Below are positions 17,661-25,207 of a stretch of 36,560 nt of DNA, in pieces. Made by a program: the position numbers and the translations under genes. The stretch comes from Pseudoxanthomonas sp. (GTDB lineage Bacteria; Pseudomonadota; Gammaproteobacteria; Xanthomonadales; Xanthomonadaceae), in NCBI RefSeq assembly GCF_024710765.1, contig NZ_JANJUE010000151.1, positions 1 to 36,560 on the forward strand, read 5' to 3'. A model generated the notes under the pieces. It was not told the origin of the DNA and searched no databases. It was given only the letters and a program-made list of their open reading frames with translations. The first letter of the stretch is position 1, and the number at the start of each line of letters is the position of its first letter.

Positions 17661-17730
17661 GCAGGAGCGACGTAAGTCGCAACCGGAGACCGTCGGACAC
17701 ACCGGGTCGCGTACTTACGTCGCTCCTACA
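17661..17730. repeat. REP doublet (REPIN), copy 1
   Basis: Two inverted REP-like sequences: AGGAGCGACGTAAGT (17663-17677) and its exact reverse complement at 17713-17727, separated by 35 bp. They lie in the ridA-spoT gap. The unit closely matches the doublet at 29391-29457 and is typical of dispersed extragenic palindromes of Xanthomonadaceae and Pseudomonas, which are mobilised in trans by RAYT transposases. No RAYT gene is in the window. Confidence 0.85.
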
Positions 17731-17759
17731 GACGGATTTGTGCGCAAAACAGCTCCACG

Positions 17760-19931
17760 CTACTGGCGGCGGACGCCGTGGACGACGTTCAGGCGGCGCA
17801 GCCGGCGCATCACTTCGGCCAGGTGGTTGCGGTCGCGCACCTGGATGGAGAAGCGCAGCACCGCCACGTTGATGTCGCGTTCCAGGTACTCCACCCGCTC
17901 GATGTTGGACTGGCTCTTGGCCACCGCGGCGGCGACCTGGGCCAGCACGCCGGGCCGGTTTTCCACATCGATCAACAACGACGCGTCATAGTCGCCGGTG
18001 ACGTTGGCGTCCCAGGCGATCGGCACCCAGCGCTCGGGCGACTTGCGGAATTCGACCACGTTGGGGCAATCCATCCGGTGCACCACGATGCCCTTGCCGG
18101 CGGTGTGGTAACCCATGATCTCGTCGCCGGGGATCGGCTGGCAGCAGTTGGCGAAACTGACCACGCCGCGCTCGGTGCCCGTGATGAGGATCTTTTCCTG
18201 TGAGTGGCGCGAATGGCCGCCGGCGCGCAGTTCGGCATGCGCGGTCAGGGCCTGCGCGGCCTGCGCCGGCATCCAGTTGCCCAGCGCGACGTCGGCCAGC
18301 AGCGCTTCCAGGCGCGGATAGCGATGCTCGGCCAGGAAGGTGTCCAGGCGCTGCTGCGGCAACCGCTCCAGCGAACTGTCCAGTTCCTCCAGCGCGCGAT
18401 CCAGCATGCGGTGGCCCAACTGCACCGCGTCCTCGTGCTCCAGTTGCTTGAGCTGGTGGCGGATGGCGGTGCGGGCCTTGCTGGTGACCACGAACTCCAG
18501 CCACTGCGGCTTGGGCGCGGCGGACTTGGCGGTGATGATTTCCACGCTCTGCCCGCTGGCCAGCTTGGTGCGCAGCGGCACCAGCTTCTTGTCCACCCGC
18601 GAAGCCACCGCCTGGTTGCCGACGTCGGTGTGCACGGCGTAGGCGAAGTCGAGCGCGGTCGAATTCCTCGGCAACGACAGGATCTTGCCCTTCGGCGTGA
18701 ACAGGTAGACCTCGTCCGGGAACAGATCGACCTTGACGTTCTCCAGGAACTCCAGCGACGAACCCGCGGCGCGCTGGTTGTCGATCAGCTCGCTGATCCA
18801 GGCATGCGCGCGGTTCTGCGCGCTGTTGGGCGAATCGGTGCCGAACTTGTAGGTCCAGTGCGCGGCGATGCCGCGCTCGGCGATGAGATCCATCTCCTGG
18901 GTGCGGATCTGCACTTCGATGGGCGAGCCGTAGGGACCGAACAGCACCGTGTGCAGCGACTGGTAGCCGTTGGCCTTGGGAATGGCGATGAAGTCGCGGA
19001 AGCGCCCATCCAGCGGTTTGTATTGCGCGTGCACCGCGCCGAGGGCGTGGTAGCAGGAAGGCACCGAATCGACCACCACGCGGAAGCCGAACACATCCAT
19101 CACCTGATCGAAACTCTTTCCTTCCGAGCGCATCTTGTTGTAGATGCTCCACGGCGTCTTGATGCGGCTGACCAGGCGATGCTCGATGCCCTCCTTGGTA
19201 AGTCGCTGGGAAAGATGCGCCTCGATCTGGGCCATCGATTCGCGGCGCATCACCGGCTGGCTGCGGATGTGCTTGTCGATCACCGCATGCCGCCACGGAT
19301 GCAGCGCGCGGAAGCCGAGATCCTGCAGTTCCGACTTGACCAGGTTCATGCCCAGGCGCTGGGCGATGGGCGCGTAGATCTCCAGCGTCTCGCGGGCGAT
19401 GCGCTGGCGCGCCTCGGCGCTCTGCGCGCCGAGCGTGCGCATGTTGTGCAGGCGGTCGGCCAGCTTGATCATGATCACGCGCAGATCGCGCGACATCGCC
19501 AGCAGCATCTTGCGAAAGCTCTCGGCGGCCGCTTCCTGGCGATCCCGGAACTTCAGCTTGTCCAGCTTGGTGACCCCATCGACCAGTTCGGCCACCGACT
19601 CGCCGAACTCCCCGGCGATCCCGTCGCGGGTCAGCGGGGTGTCCTCGATCGTGTCGTGCAGGATTGCGGCGATCAGCGTCTCGGCGTCCATGCCCAGTTC
19701 GGCCAGCACGCCGGCCACCGCCACCGGATGGGTGATGTAGGGCTCGCCGGATTTGCGGGTCTGCCCGGCATGCGCGGCGGCGCCGACTTCCCAGGCGCGG
19801 CGCAGCAGCGGCAGCTGTTCCCTGGGCAGGTAGCGCGCGGTCTTTTCGAATTGGGCGAGATAGTCCGGCACGCCGTCGCCGTGCGACGAAGCGGGGGTAC
19901 GGAGCGCCTTGGCGGTACGGCCTGGGTTCAT
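17760..19931 (-). CDS. spoT: Bifunctional (p)ppGpp synthetase/hydrolase SpoT
   Basis: SpoT (723 aa) sets stringent-response ppGpp levels. Domains in order: HD hydrolase (HPVAVAGVLAELG, catalytic HDTIED with His92/Asp93, about 45-200); synthetase (about 240-360, with GFRVVVD, FIAIPKANGYQSLHT and EVQIRT); TGS (about 402-465, VYLFTPKGKILSLP); a Cys/His-containing region (ANCCQPIPGDEIMGYHTAGKGIVVHRMDCPN); and a C-terminal ACT domain (about 648-720, LLIDVENRPGVLAQVAAAVAKSQSNIE). The hydrolase site is intact, so this is SpoT/Rel and not a hydrolase-dead RelA. The gene follows rpoZ, as in E. coli, but a terminator and a separate promoter lie between them. That promoter would make the mRNA start at or within a base or two of the ATG. 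Confidence 0.97.
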   Translation of the reverse strand: MNPGRTAKALRTPASSHGDGVPDYLAQFEKTARYLPREQLPLLRRAWEVGAAAHAGQTRKSGEPYITHPVAVAGVLAELGMDAETLIAAILHDTIEDTPLTRDGIAGEFGESVAELVDGVTKLDKLKFRDRQEAAAESFRKMLLAMSRDLRVIMIKLADRLHNMRTLGAQSAEARQRIARETLEIYAPIAQRLGMNLVKSELQDLGFRALHPWRHAVIDKHIRSQPVMRRESMAQIEAHLSQRLTKEGIEHRLVSRIKTPWSIYNKMRSEGKSFDQVMDVFGFRVVVDSVPSCYHALGAVHAQYKPLDGRFRDFIAIPKANGYQSLHTVLFGPYGSPIEVQIRTQEMDLIAERGIAAHWTYKFGTDSPNSAQNRAHAWISELIDNQRAAGSSLEFLENVKVDLFPDEVYLFTPKGKILSLPRNSTALDFAYAVHTDVGNQAVASRVDKKLVPLRTKLASGQSVEIITAKSAAPKPQWLEFVVTSKARTAIRHQLKQLEHEDAVQLGHRMLDRALEELDSSLERLPQQRLDTFLAEHRYPRLEALLADVALGNWMPAQAAQALTAHAELRAGGHSRHSQEKILITGTERGVVSFANCCQPIPGDEIMGYHTAGKGIVVHRMDCPNVVEFRKSPERWVPIAWDANVTGDYDASLLIDVENRPGVLAQVAAAVAKSQSNIERVEYLERDINVAVLRFSIQVRDRNHLAEVMRRLRRLNVVHGVRRQ

Positions 19932-19937
19932 GACGCC

Positions 19938-19966
19938 AGCCTAGTGCAGACGTGGCGGGACGGCAA
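19938..19966 (-). promoter_or_regulatory. Predicted sigma-70 promoter of spoT, placed for a leaderless mRNA
   Basis: On the minus strand TTGCCG (19966-19961) and TAGGCT (19943-19938) are exactly 17 bp apart. The -10 ends 6 bp before the spoT ATG, so transcription would begin at about 19931-19932, at the start codon. No Shine-Dalgarno precedes the ATG, which agrees with leaderless translation. Confidence 0.55.
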
Positions 19967-19984
19967 ACCCGGAAAACGCGAAAA

Positions 19985-20000
19985 GCCCGCTCGCGCGGGC
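19985..20000 (-). terminator. Intrinsic terminator after rpoZ
   Basis: The stem GCCCGC / GCGGGC is followed on the minus strand by TTTTCGCGTTTT. Nearer the rpoZ stop is a second hairpin (CGCGGGA / TCCCGCG, 20030-20046) that can be extended by GCAGGC/GCCTGC (20022-20058). Together they punctuate rpoZ from spoT. Confidence 0.7.
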
Positions 20001-20059
20001 CTTTCCGATGAAAGCGGCAATGCAGGCGTCGCGGGATTTTCCCGCGCCGGCGGCCTGCC

Positions 20060-20359
20060 TCAGTCGTCGCCCTTGGACATGTCTTCGTCGGCGACCACTT
20101 CGGCGGCGGCCCATTCCAGCGCCTCGCGCTCGGCCCGCTCGCGCTCGGCCTTCTCGACGCGGTCGATCAGATCGTTGTCGATTTTGCGGGCGGCGATTTC
20201 ACGCAGCGCCAGCACGGTCGGCTTGTCGGCGGTTTCGCTGTTGTCGATGGTGGATTCGACGCCATTGGCGAGCTGGCGGGCGCGCTTGGCGGCCATCGTG
20301 ACCAGTTCGAAACGGTTGTTGACGACTTCCAGGCAATCTTCGACGGTGATGCGGGCCAT
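20060..20359 (-). CDS. rpoZ: DNA-directed RNA polymerase omega subunit
   Basis: Omega (99 aa) assists assembly and stability of core RNA polymerase and forms part of a ppGpp-binding site with beta prime. The family start [30 protein letters not shown] is complete, as is the [15 protein letters not shown] helix. The acidic C-terminal tail is longer than in E. coli. ATG 20359 is set by this conserved start. It is flanked by a strong promoter of its own and by a terminator, so although it sits between gmk and spoT it can be expressed independently. Confidence 0.97.
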   Translation of the reverse strand: MARITVEDCLEVVNNRFELVTMAAKRARQLANGVESTIDNSETADKPTVLALREIAARKIDNDLIDRVEKAERERAEREALEWAAAEVVADEDMSKGDD

Positions 20360-20411
20360 GCGGGCTCCCGGCGACCCAGGGGCCGCGCGATGAATAGGGA
20401 AAGGGGCGGCG

Positions 20412-20440
20412 ATTGTACGGCCTCGGCTGGCCCCAGGCAA
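20412..20440 (-). promoter_or_regulatory. Predicted strong sigma-70 promoter of rpoZ
   Basis: On the minus strand TTGCCT (20440-20435), a 17-bp spacer and TACAAT (20417-20412) give one of the best consensus matches in the window. The start near 20405 leaves a leader of about 46 nt before the rpoZ ATG. Confidence 0.72.
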
Positions 20441-20472
20441 CCGTTTCTTTATAAATCAGTCAGTTAAACGAC

Positions 20473-20512
20473 AAAAAGCCCCCGGCCCGGCGCCTACCCG
20501 GCCAGCAGGGCC
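20473..20512 (-). terminator. Candidate intrinsic terminator overlapping the end of gmk
   Basis: On the minus strand an imperfect GC-rich stem (GCCCT...GGCCGG with CCGGGCCGGGGGC) ends in TTTTT (20477-20473). The 5' arm lies inside the last gmk codons. The bulged stem makes this a moderate call. Confidence 0.45.
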
Positions 20513-21114
20513 CCGATCAGCGCTTCGTGCCGCTGCTGCTGGGCCTCCCGGCGCAGGCGGCTGGCGGTGAAGATGGCGTGCATCTGCGCGCAGGCGGTTT
20601 CGAAGACGTCGTTGACGATCACGTAGTCAAACTCGTCGTAGTGCGACATCTCCTCGCGGGCGGCGGCCAGCCGGCGCTGGATCACTTCCTCGCTGTCCTG
20701 GCCGCGCGCGTGCATGCGCTGCTCCAGCGCATCGCGCGAGGGCGGCAGGATGAACACGCTGACCGCGTCCGGCACCTTCTCGCGCACCTGGCGCGCGCCC
20801 TGCCAGTCGATTTCCAGCAGCACGTCCTTGCCGGCGCACAGTTGCGGTTCCACCGACTGCCGCGCGGTGCCCTTCCAGTCGCCGTGCACCAGCGCGTATT
20901 CGAAGAAATCGCCGGCCCGGATCATCGACTGGAACTCGTCGGCGCTGATGAAATGGTAGTGCTGGGCATGCCGTTCGCCGGGGCGCGGCGCGCGCGAGGT
21001 GAACGAAATCGACAGCGCGATTTCCGGGTCCCGCGCCAGCACGGCGTTGACGATGCTGCTCTTGCCCGCGCCCGAGGGCGCGGCGACGATGTAGAGGGTG
21101 CCGCGGCGGCTCAT
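20494..21114 (-). CDS. gmk: Guanylate kinase
   Basis: Gmk (206 aa) phosphorylates GMP to GDP with ATP in the cytoplasm. The P-loop APSGAGKSSIVNAVL is at about 12-26. The GMP-binding region (SISFTSRAPRPGERHAQHYHFIS) and the lid arginines follow, with DVLLEIDWQGARQV (Walker-B-like). The ATG at 21114 overlaps the yicC stop (ATGA), so the two are translationally coupled. GMP/GDP supply is upstream of ppGpp synthesis, and the gene keeps the common gmk-rpoZ-spoT linkage. Confidence 0.97.
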   Translation of the reverse strand: MSRRGTLYIVAAPSGAGKSSIVNAVLARDPEIALSISFTSRAPRPGERHAQHYHFISADEFQSMIRAGDFFEYALVHGDWKGTARQSVEPQLCAGKDVLLEIDWQGARQVREKVPDAVSVFILPPSRDALEQRMHARGQDSEEVIQRRLAAAREEMSHYDEFDYVIVNDVFETACAQMHAIFTASRLRREAQQQRHEALIGALLAG

Positions 21115-21971
21115 TCGATGTTCTGCACTTGTTCGCGGATCTGGTCGATCAGGACCTTCAGCTCGACCGCCAGGTTGGTGGTGCGGGTGTCCACCGACTT
21201 CGAGCCCAGGGTGTTGGCCTCGCGGTTGAACTCCTGCAGCAGGAAGTCCAGGCGACGGCCGACCGGTTCGGCCTGCTTGAGGACGCGGCGGATTTCCTTG
21301 ACGTGGCTGTCCAGCCGATCCAGTTCCTCGTCCACGTCCAGCTTCTGCAACCACAGCACCAGTTCCTGTTCCAGCCGGCCGGGATCCGCGGGCTGGGCCA
21401 GATCGGCCAGGCGGGTTTCCAGCTTCTGCCGCTGGCCGGCGCGGATGGCCGGAATCAGTTCGCGCACTTCGGCGGCGCGCGCGGCGATCGCGTCGACGCG
21501 CTCCAGGATGGCGGCGACCAGCTTCTGTCCCTCGCGCTCGCGCGCGACGACGAACTGATCGACCACCGCTTCCACCAGCGCCAGCGCCTCGGCCTGCAAG
21601 GTCGCCTGGTCCACCGCCTTGCCCTGCAGCACGCCGGGGACCTGCAGCAGGTCGGCGAACTCGGTGCGCAGGGCGGGGAATCGCGAATGCAGATCCAGCG
21701 CCAGTTCCGACAGTTGGCCGACCAGCGCCGGGTTGATCTGCAGCGTGCCCTCGCCCTCCGGGGCGCGCAGGCGCAGGGTGAAATCGAGTTTGCCGCGCGA
21801 CACCCGCGCGGAAACGCGTTCGCGCAGGGCCGGTTCCAGCGCGCGCAGCTCTTCGGGCAGGCGCGTCCCCAGTTCCAGGAAACGATGGTTGACCGCGCGC
21901 AGTTCGCCGGTCAGCGTGCCACCGGAGGTGGTGCGTTCGACGGCGGCGAAGGCGGTCATGCTGCGGATCAT
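21111..21971 (-). CDS. yicC: YicC family endoribonuclease
   Basis: YicC (286 aa) has the family start MIRSMTAFA, then a YicC N-terminal domain ([45 protein letters not shown]) and a C-terminal domain ([46 protein letters not shown]) with conserved acidic and His residues. E. coli YicC has been described as an endoribonuclease acting on small RNAs. The start is fixed by the family motif; there is no good Shine-Dalgarno. It is divergent from rph, another ribonuclease gene (118 bp between starts), and overlaps gmk. Confidence 0.93.
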   Translation of the reverse strand: MIRSMTAFAAVERTTSGGTLTGELRAVNHRFLELGTRLPEELRALEPALRERVSARVSRGKLDFTLRLRAPEGEGTLQINPALVGQLSELALDLHSRFPALRTEFADLLQVPGVLQGKAVDQATLQAEALALVEAVVDQFVVAREREGQKLVAAILERVDAIAARAAEVRELIPAIRAGQRQKLETRLADLAQPADPGRLEQELVLWLQKLDVDEELDRLDSHVKEIRRVLKQAEPVGRRLDFLLQEFNREANTLGSKSVDTRTTNLAVELKVLIDQIREQVQNIE

Positions 21972-22089
21972 GGGAAAACCCGGTCGGATCGAAAGCGCGA
22001 ATGGTACCCTAGCGCGCCCCGGTCGGCCGAATCCGCGGGCCCTCCGGCCCACGCGGTCCACCGCTCCTCCCTCCAGCCGAGTTCCCTGC

Positions 22090-22815
22090 ATGTCCGTCCT
22101 TCGTCCCAGCGGCCGCCTCCCCGATCAAATGCGCGAGGTCCGCATCGAGCGCGGCTACACGCGCCACGCCGAAGGTTCGGTGCTGATCCGCTTCGGCGAA
22201 ACCCGGGTGCTGTGCACCGCCAGCGTCGAGAACAAGGTGCCGTCGTTCCTGCGTGGCAAGGGCGAGGGCTGGATCACCGCCGAATACGGCATGCTGCCGC
22301 GCGCCACGCATACCCGCGGCGATCGCGAGGCTTCACGCGGCAAGCAGGGGGGGCGCACGCTGGAAATCCAGCGCCTGATCGGTCGCGCGCTGCGTGCCTG
22401 CGTGGATCGCGCCGCGCTCGGCGAGCGCACCATCACCCTGGACTGCGATGTGATCCAGGCCGATGGCGGCACTCGCACCGCCGCCATCACCGGCGCCTAT
22501 GTCGCCTTGGCCGACGCGATTGGCTGGCTGCGCCAGCGCAACGAAATCAAGCGCGACGTGCTGCTGGGCGCGGTCGCCGCGGTGTCGGTGGGCATCTACC
22601 GCGGCGCGCCGGTGCTGGATCTGGACTACGCCGAAGACAGCGATTGCGACACCGACATGAACATCGTGATGAACGATGGTGGCGGCTTCATCGAACTGCA
22701 AGGCACCGCCGAGGGGCACGCGTTCCGGCGCGACGAACTGGACGCGCTGCTGGCGCTGGGCGAGAAGGGCACGGCCGAGCTGTTCGCGGCCCAGCAGGCC
22801 GCACTGGCCGGCTGA
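22090..22815 (+). CDS. rph: Ribonuclease PH
   Basis: RNase PH (241 aa) is a phosphate-dependent 3' exoribonuclease that trims tRNA and other RNA 3' ends as a hexameric ring. The family sequence is clear: [88 protein letters not shown] and the metal/phosphate segment [18 protein letters not shown]. It is full length and intact, unlike the frameshifted E. coli K-12 gene. The start follows the family; upstream sequence lacks a clear Shine-Dalgarno. It leads a rightward group rph-VOC-rdgB-hemW. Confidence 0.97.
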   Translation: MSVLRPSGRLPDQMREVRIERGYTRHAEGSVLIRFGETRVLCTASVENKVPSFLRGKGEGWITAEYGMLPRATHTRGDREASRGKQGGRTLEIQRLIGRALRACVDRAALGERTITLDCDVIQADGGTRTAAITGAYVALADAIGWLRQRNEIKRDVLLGAVAAVSVGIYRGAPVLDLDYAEDSDCDTDMNIVMNDGGGFIELQGTAEGHAFRRDELDALLALGEKGTAELFAAQQAALAG

Positions 22816-22865
22816 CACGACACCGCGCGCGGCCCCTTTCCCACCTCCCCCGGCTCTCCCCTCCG

Positions 22866-23258
22866 ATGCGCCAGACGCTCAGCCTGATTACCGTGGTGGT
22901 CGACGACTACGACCGCGCCATCGCCCACTACACCGGCGCGCTCGGCTTCGAACTGCGCGAAGACACCGACCGGGGCGACGGCAAGCGCTGGGTGCGGGTG
23001 TCGCCGCCGGGTGCGCGCGAAACCTGCCTGCTGCTGGCGGTCGCCGGCAATGACGCCCAGCGCGCGCGCATCGGCGACCAGACCGGCGGCCGGGTCGGCT
23101 TCTTCCTGGAGACCGACGACTTCCATCGCGATCACGCGCGGATGCTGGCGCGGGGCGTGGAATTCCTGGAAACCCCGCGCGAGGAAAGCTACGGCACGGT
23201 CGCGGTGTTCCGGGATGCCTATGGCAACCGCTGGGACCTGCTGCAGCTCAAGTCCTGA
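22866..23258 (+). CDS. VOC (glyoxalase-fold) protein
   Basis: A 130-aa single-domain VOC protein: SLITVVVDDYDRAIAHYTGALGFELREDTD at the N-terminus, KRWVRVSPPGARETCLLLAV in the middle, and GVEFLETPREESYGTVAVFRDAYGNRWDLLQLK at the C-terminus. This layout (Glu near the end of VAVFRDAYGN) is common among unassigned lactoylglutathione-lyase-like proteins, which work as dimers with shared metal sites. The substrate is unknown. It starts 50 bp after rph and is followed by rdgB 49 bp later, so the three are probably cotranscribed. It is distinct from the VOC protein at 5532-5975. Confidence 0.9.
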   Translation: MRQTLSLITVVVDDYDRAIAHYTGALGFELREDTDRGDGKRWVRVSPPGARETCLLLAVAGNDAQRARIGDQTGGRVGFFLETDDFHRDHARMLARGVEFLETPREESYGTVAVFRDAYGNRWDLLQLKS

Positions 23259-23307
23259 ATCCACCCGGGCATCAGCCCACGAATCCTCCCCCGACGGATC
23301 CTCCCCC

Positions 23308-23898
23308 GTGAAACTGGTCCTCGCCTCCTCCAACGCCGGCAAGCTCGAAGAACTCCGCCACCTGCTGGCCGATACCGATATCGAGCTGATCGCGCAGTCC
23401 GACCTCGGCGTGACCGATGCGGACGAAACCGCCACCACCTTCGTCGAGAACGCGCTGATCAAGGCGCGCCACGCGTCCCGCCTGACCGGCCTGCCGGCGC
23501 TGGCCGACGACTCCGGCATCTGCGTCGACGCCCTCAATGGCGCGCCCGGCCTGTATTCGGCGCGCTACGCCGGCGAACACGGCAACGCGAGCCGCAACAT
23601 CGACAAGCTGCTCGAGGCGCTCAAGGGCGTTCCCGACGAACAACGCAGCGCGCACTTCTATTGCGTGCTGGTGCTGCTCCACCATGCCGACGATCCGCAG
23701 CCGTTGATCGTGGAAGGCGAATGGCGCGGGCGCATCCTGCACGAGCGCCGCGGCAACGGCGGGCACGGCTACGACCCGGTGTTCCTGGACCCGGAACTGG
23801 GCCATTCGGCCGCGGAACTGGAAACCGCGCTCAAGAACCGCATCAGCCACCGCGGCCGGGCCCTGGCCGCGCTGCGCGAGCGCCTGACCTGGTCCTGA
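23308..23898 (+). CDS. rdgB: XTP/dITP diphosphatase (non-canonical purine NTP pyrophosphatase)
   Basis: RdgB (196 aa) hydrolyses dITP and XTP to monophosphates, keeping deaminated purines out of DNA. Motifs: the substrate loop LASSNAGKLEEL at the N-terminus, ADDSGICVDALNGAPGLYSARYAG (metal-binding Asp pair), GGHGYDPVF and the terminal SHRGRALAAL. The GTG at 23308 gives the exact family start (VKLVLASSN); no clear Shine-Dalgarno is present. It lies between the VOC gene and hemW, the usual rph-rdgB-hemW order. Confidence 0.96.
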   Translation: MKLVLASSNAGKLEELRHLLADTDIELIAQSDLGVTDADETATTFVENALIKARHASRLTGLPALADDSGICVDALNGAPGLYSARYAGEHGNASRNIDKLLEALKGVPDEQRSAHFYCVLVLLHHADDPQPLIVEGEWRGRILHERRGNGGHGYDPVFLDPELGHSAAELETALKNRISHRGRALAALRERLTWS

Positions 23899-23967
23899 GC
23901 CCCGCCGGGCGCGGGCGTGCGGGCACCCCGCCCCGCAGCCGCCGGAATGCGGGAAAATGATCCGGCC

Positions 23968-25122
23968 ATGCTGATCCCGCCGCCGCTGTCGCTGTACGTG
24001 CACCTGCCCTGGTGCGTCCGCAAATGCCCCTACTGCGATTTCAACTCGCACCAGGGCAAGGGCGCATTGCCGTTCGACGACTACGTCGATGCCCTGATCC
24101 GGGACCTGGATTTCGACCTGCCGCTGGTCTGGGGACGCACGGTGCATTCGGTGTTCTTCGGCGGCGGCACCCCGAGCCTGTTTCCACCGGAGGCCATCGA
24201 CCGCTTCCTGCAGGCCGCAGCGGCGCGGTTGCGGTTCGCCCCGGGCCTGGAAGTCACCCTCGAGACCAATCCGGGCACCGCCGAACACGGCCGCTTCGAT
24301 CGCTACCGTGCTGCCGGGGTCAACCGCATCAGCTTCGGCATCCAGAGTTTCGACGACGGCTGCCTGCAGCGGCTGGGCCGCATCCATGACAGCGGCGAAG
24401 CGGAGGCGGCCGTGAAGCTGGCGCAGGACGCCGGTTTCGACAATTTCAACCTGGACCTGATGTACGCCCTGCCCGAGCAGACCCTGGCGATGGCCGAGCG
24501 CGACCTGGAGCGGGCCTTCGCCCTGCAGCCTGCGCATGTCTCCCATTACCAGCTCACCCTCGAGCCGAACACGATCTTCTTCGCCCGCCCGCCCCGGGGC
24601 ATTCCCGACGATGACGGCGCGTGGGACATGCAGGCGCACTGCCAGGCGCTGCTGGCCGAGGCCGGTTTCGGCCACTACGAGACCAGCGCCTACGCGCGCC
24701 CGGATCGGCAGTGCGCGCACAACCTCAATTACTGGCGTTTCGGCGACTACCTGGGCATCGGGGCCGGTGCCCACGGCAAGATCACCCTGGGTGCCGAACA
24801 GGCCGTGCTGCGGCGCTGGAAGATCAAGCACCCCACCGCCTACCTGGCGGCGGCCGGCGGCGCCCAGGCCCTGGGCGGCGACGATCGCATACCGCCGGAG
24901 CAGCGCCCGTTCGAGTTCATGCTCAATGCCTTGCGCCTGCACGAGGGATTCCGCGCCGTCGACTTCGAACACCGTACCGGCCTGGCCCTGGCGACGGTGG
25001 AGGCGCCGCTGTCGCGCGCGCTGGCCGCCGGGTGGTTGCGGCAGGAGGCGGATCGGTTCATTCCGACCGAACTGGGACGGCGTTTCACCAACGACGTGGT
25101 GTCCGCGTTCCTGGCCGACTGA
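23968..25122 (+). CDS. hemW: Radical SAM heme chaperone HemW
   Basis: HemW (384 aa) is a radical-SAM-fold protein that binds haem and delivers it to target proteins. It was long annotated as oxygen-independent coproporphyrinogen oxidase. The iron-sulfur motif CVRKCPYC (Cys16, 20, 23) is followed by DFNSH, which is typical of HemW. Further features are FFGGGTPSLF, ETNPGT, FGIQSFDD, DLMYALPEQT and the HemW-type HNLNYW motif. The C-terminal HemN-type winged region ends GRRFTNDVVSAFL. ATG 23968 is the family start. Confidence 0.95.
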   Translation: MLIPPPLSLYVHLPWCVRKCPYCDFNSHQGKGALPFDDYVDALIRDLDFDLPLVWGRTVHSVFFGGGTPSLFPPEAIDRFLQAAAARLRFAPGLEVTLETNPGTAEHGRFDRYRAAGVNRISFGIQSFDDGCLQRLGRIHDSGEAEAAVKLAQDAGFDNFNLDLMYALPEQTLAMAERDLERAFALQPAHVSHYQLTLEPNTIFFARPPRGIPDDDGAWDMQAHCQALLAEAGFGHYETSAYARPDRQCAHNLNYWRFGDYLGIGAGAHGKITLGAEQAVLRRWKIKHPTAYLAAAGGAQALGGDDRIPPEQRPFEFMLNALRLHEGFRAVDFEHRTGLALATVEAPLSRALAAGWLRQEADRFIPTELGRRFTNDVVSAFLAD

Positions 25123-25171
25123 CGCCCGCCCTCACCCGGCCCCCACGTGGTTCGGTCCAGCATCCCGGAAA

Positions 25172-25180
25172 TGTGATAAT
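25172..25180 (+). promoter_or_regulatory. Predicted extended -10 promoter for the DUF1631-PilZ pair
   Basis: TGTGATAAT contains a TG dinucleotide one base before GATAAT, an extended -10, in an AT-rich spot. There is no good -35. Transcription would start near 25187, 21 nt before the GTG, with GGGGAG in the leader. Confidence 0.5.
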
Positions 25181-25207
25181 TGTGGCTTCAGGGGAGATCC
25201 ACCGCAC

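Noticed and set aside
17760-19931. Calling this gene relA (synthetase-only)
   Set aside because: The HD hydrolase motif HDTIED is intact and the gene sits in the gmk-rpoZ-spoT context.
18204-20393. A 729-codon rightward open frame opposite spoT and rpoZ
   Set aside because: It mirrors spoT and rpoZ codon periodicity, and its composition is an artefact of high GC in the third codon position. The opposite strand carries complete conserved proteins.
24536-25207. An N-terminal extension of the DUF1631 protein overlapping hemW
   Set aside because: The extension is a shifted-frame reading of hemW. The GTG at 25208 follows GGGGAG and a predicted promoter.
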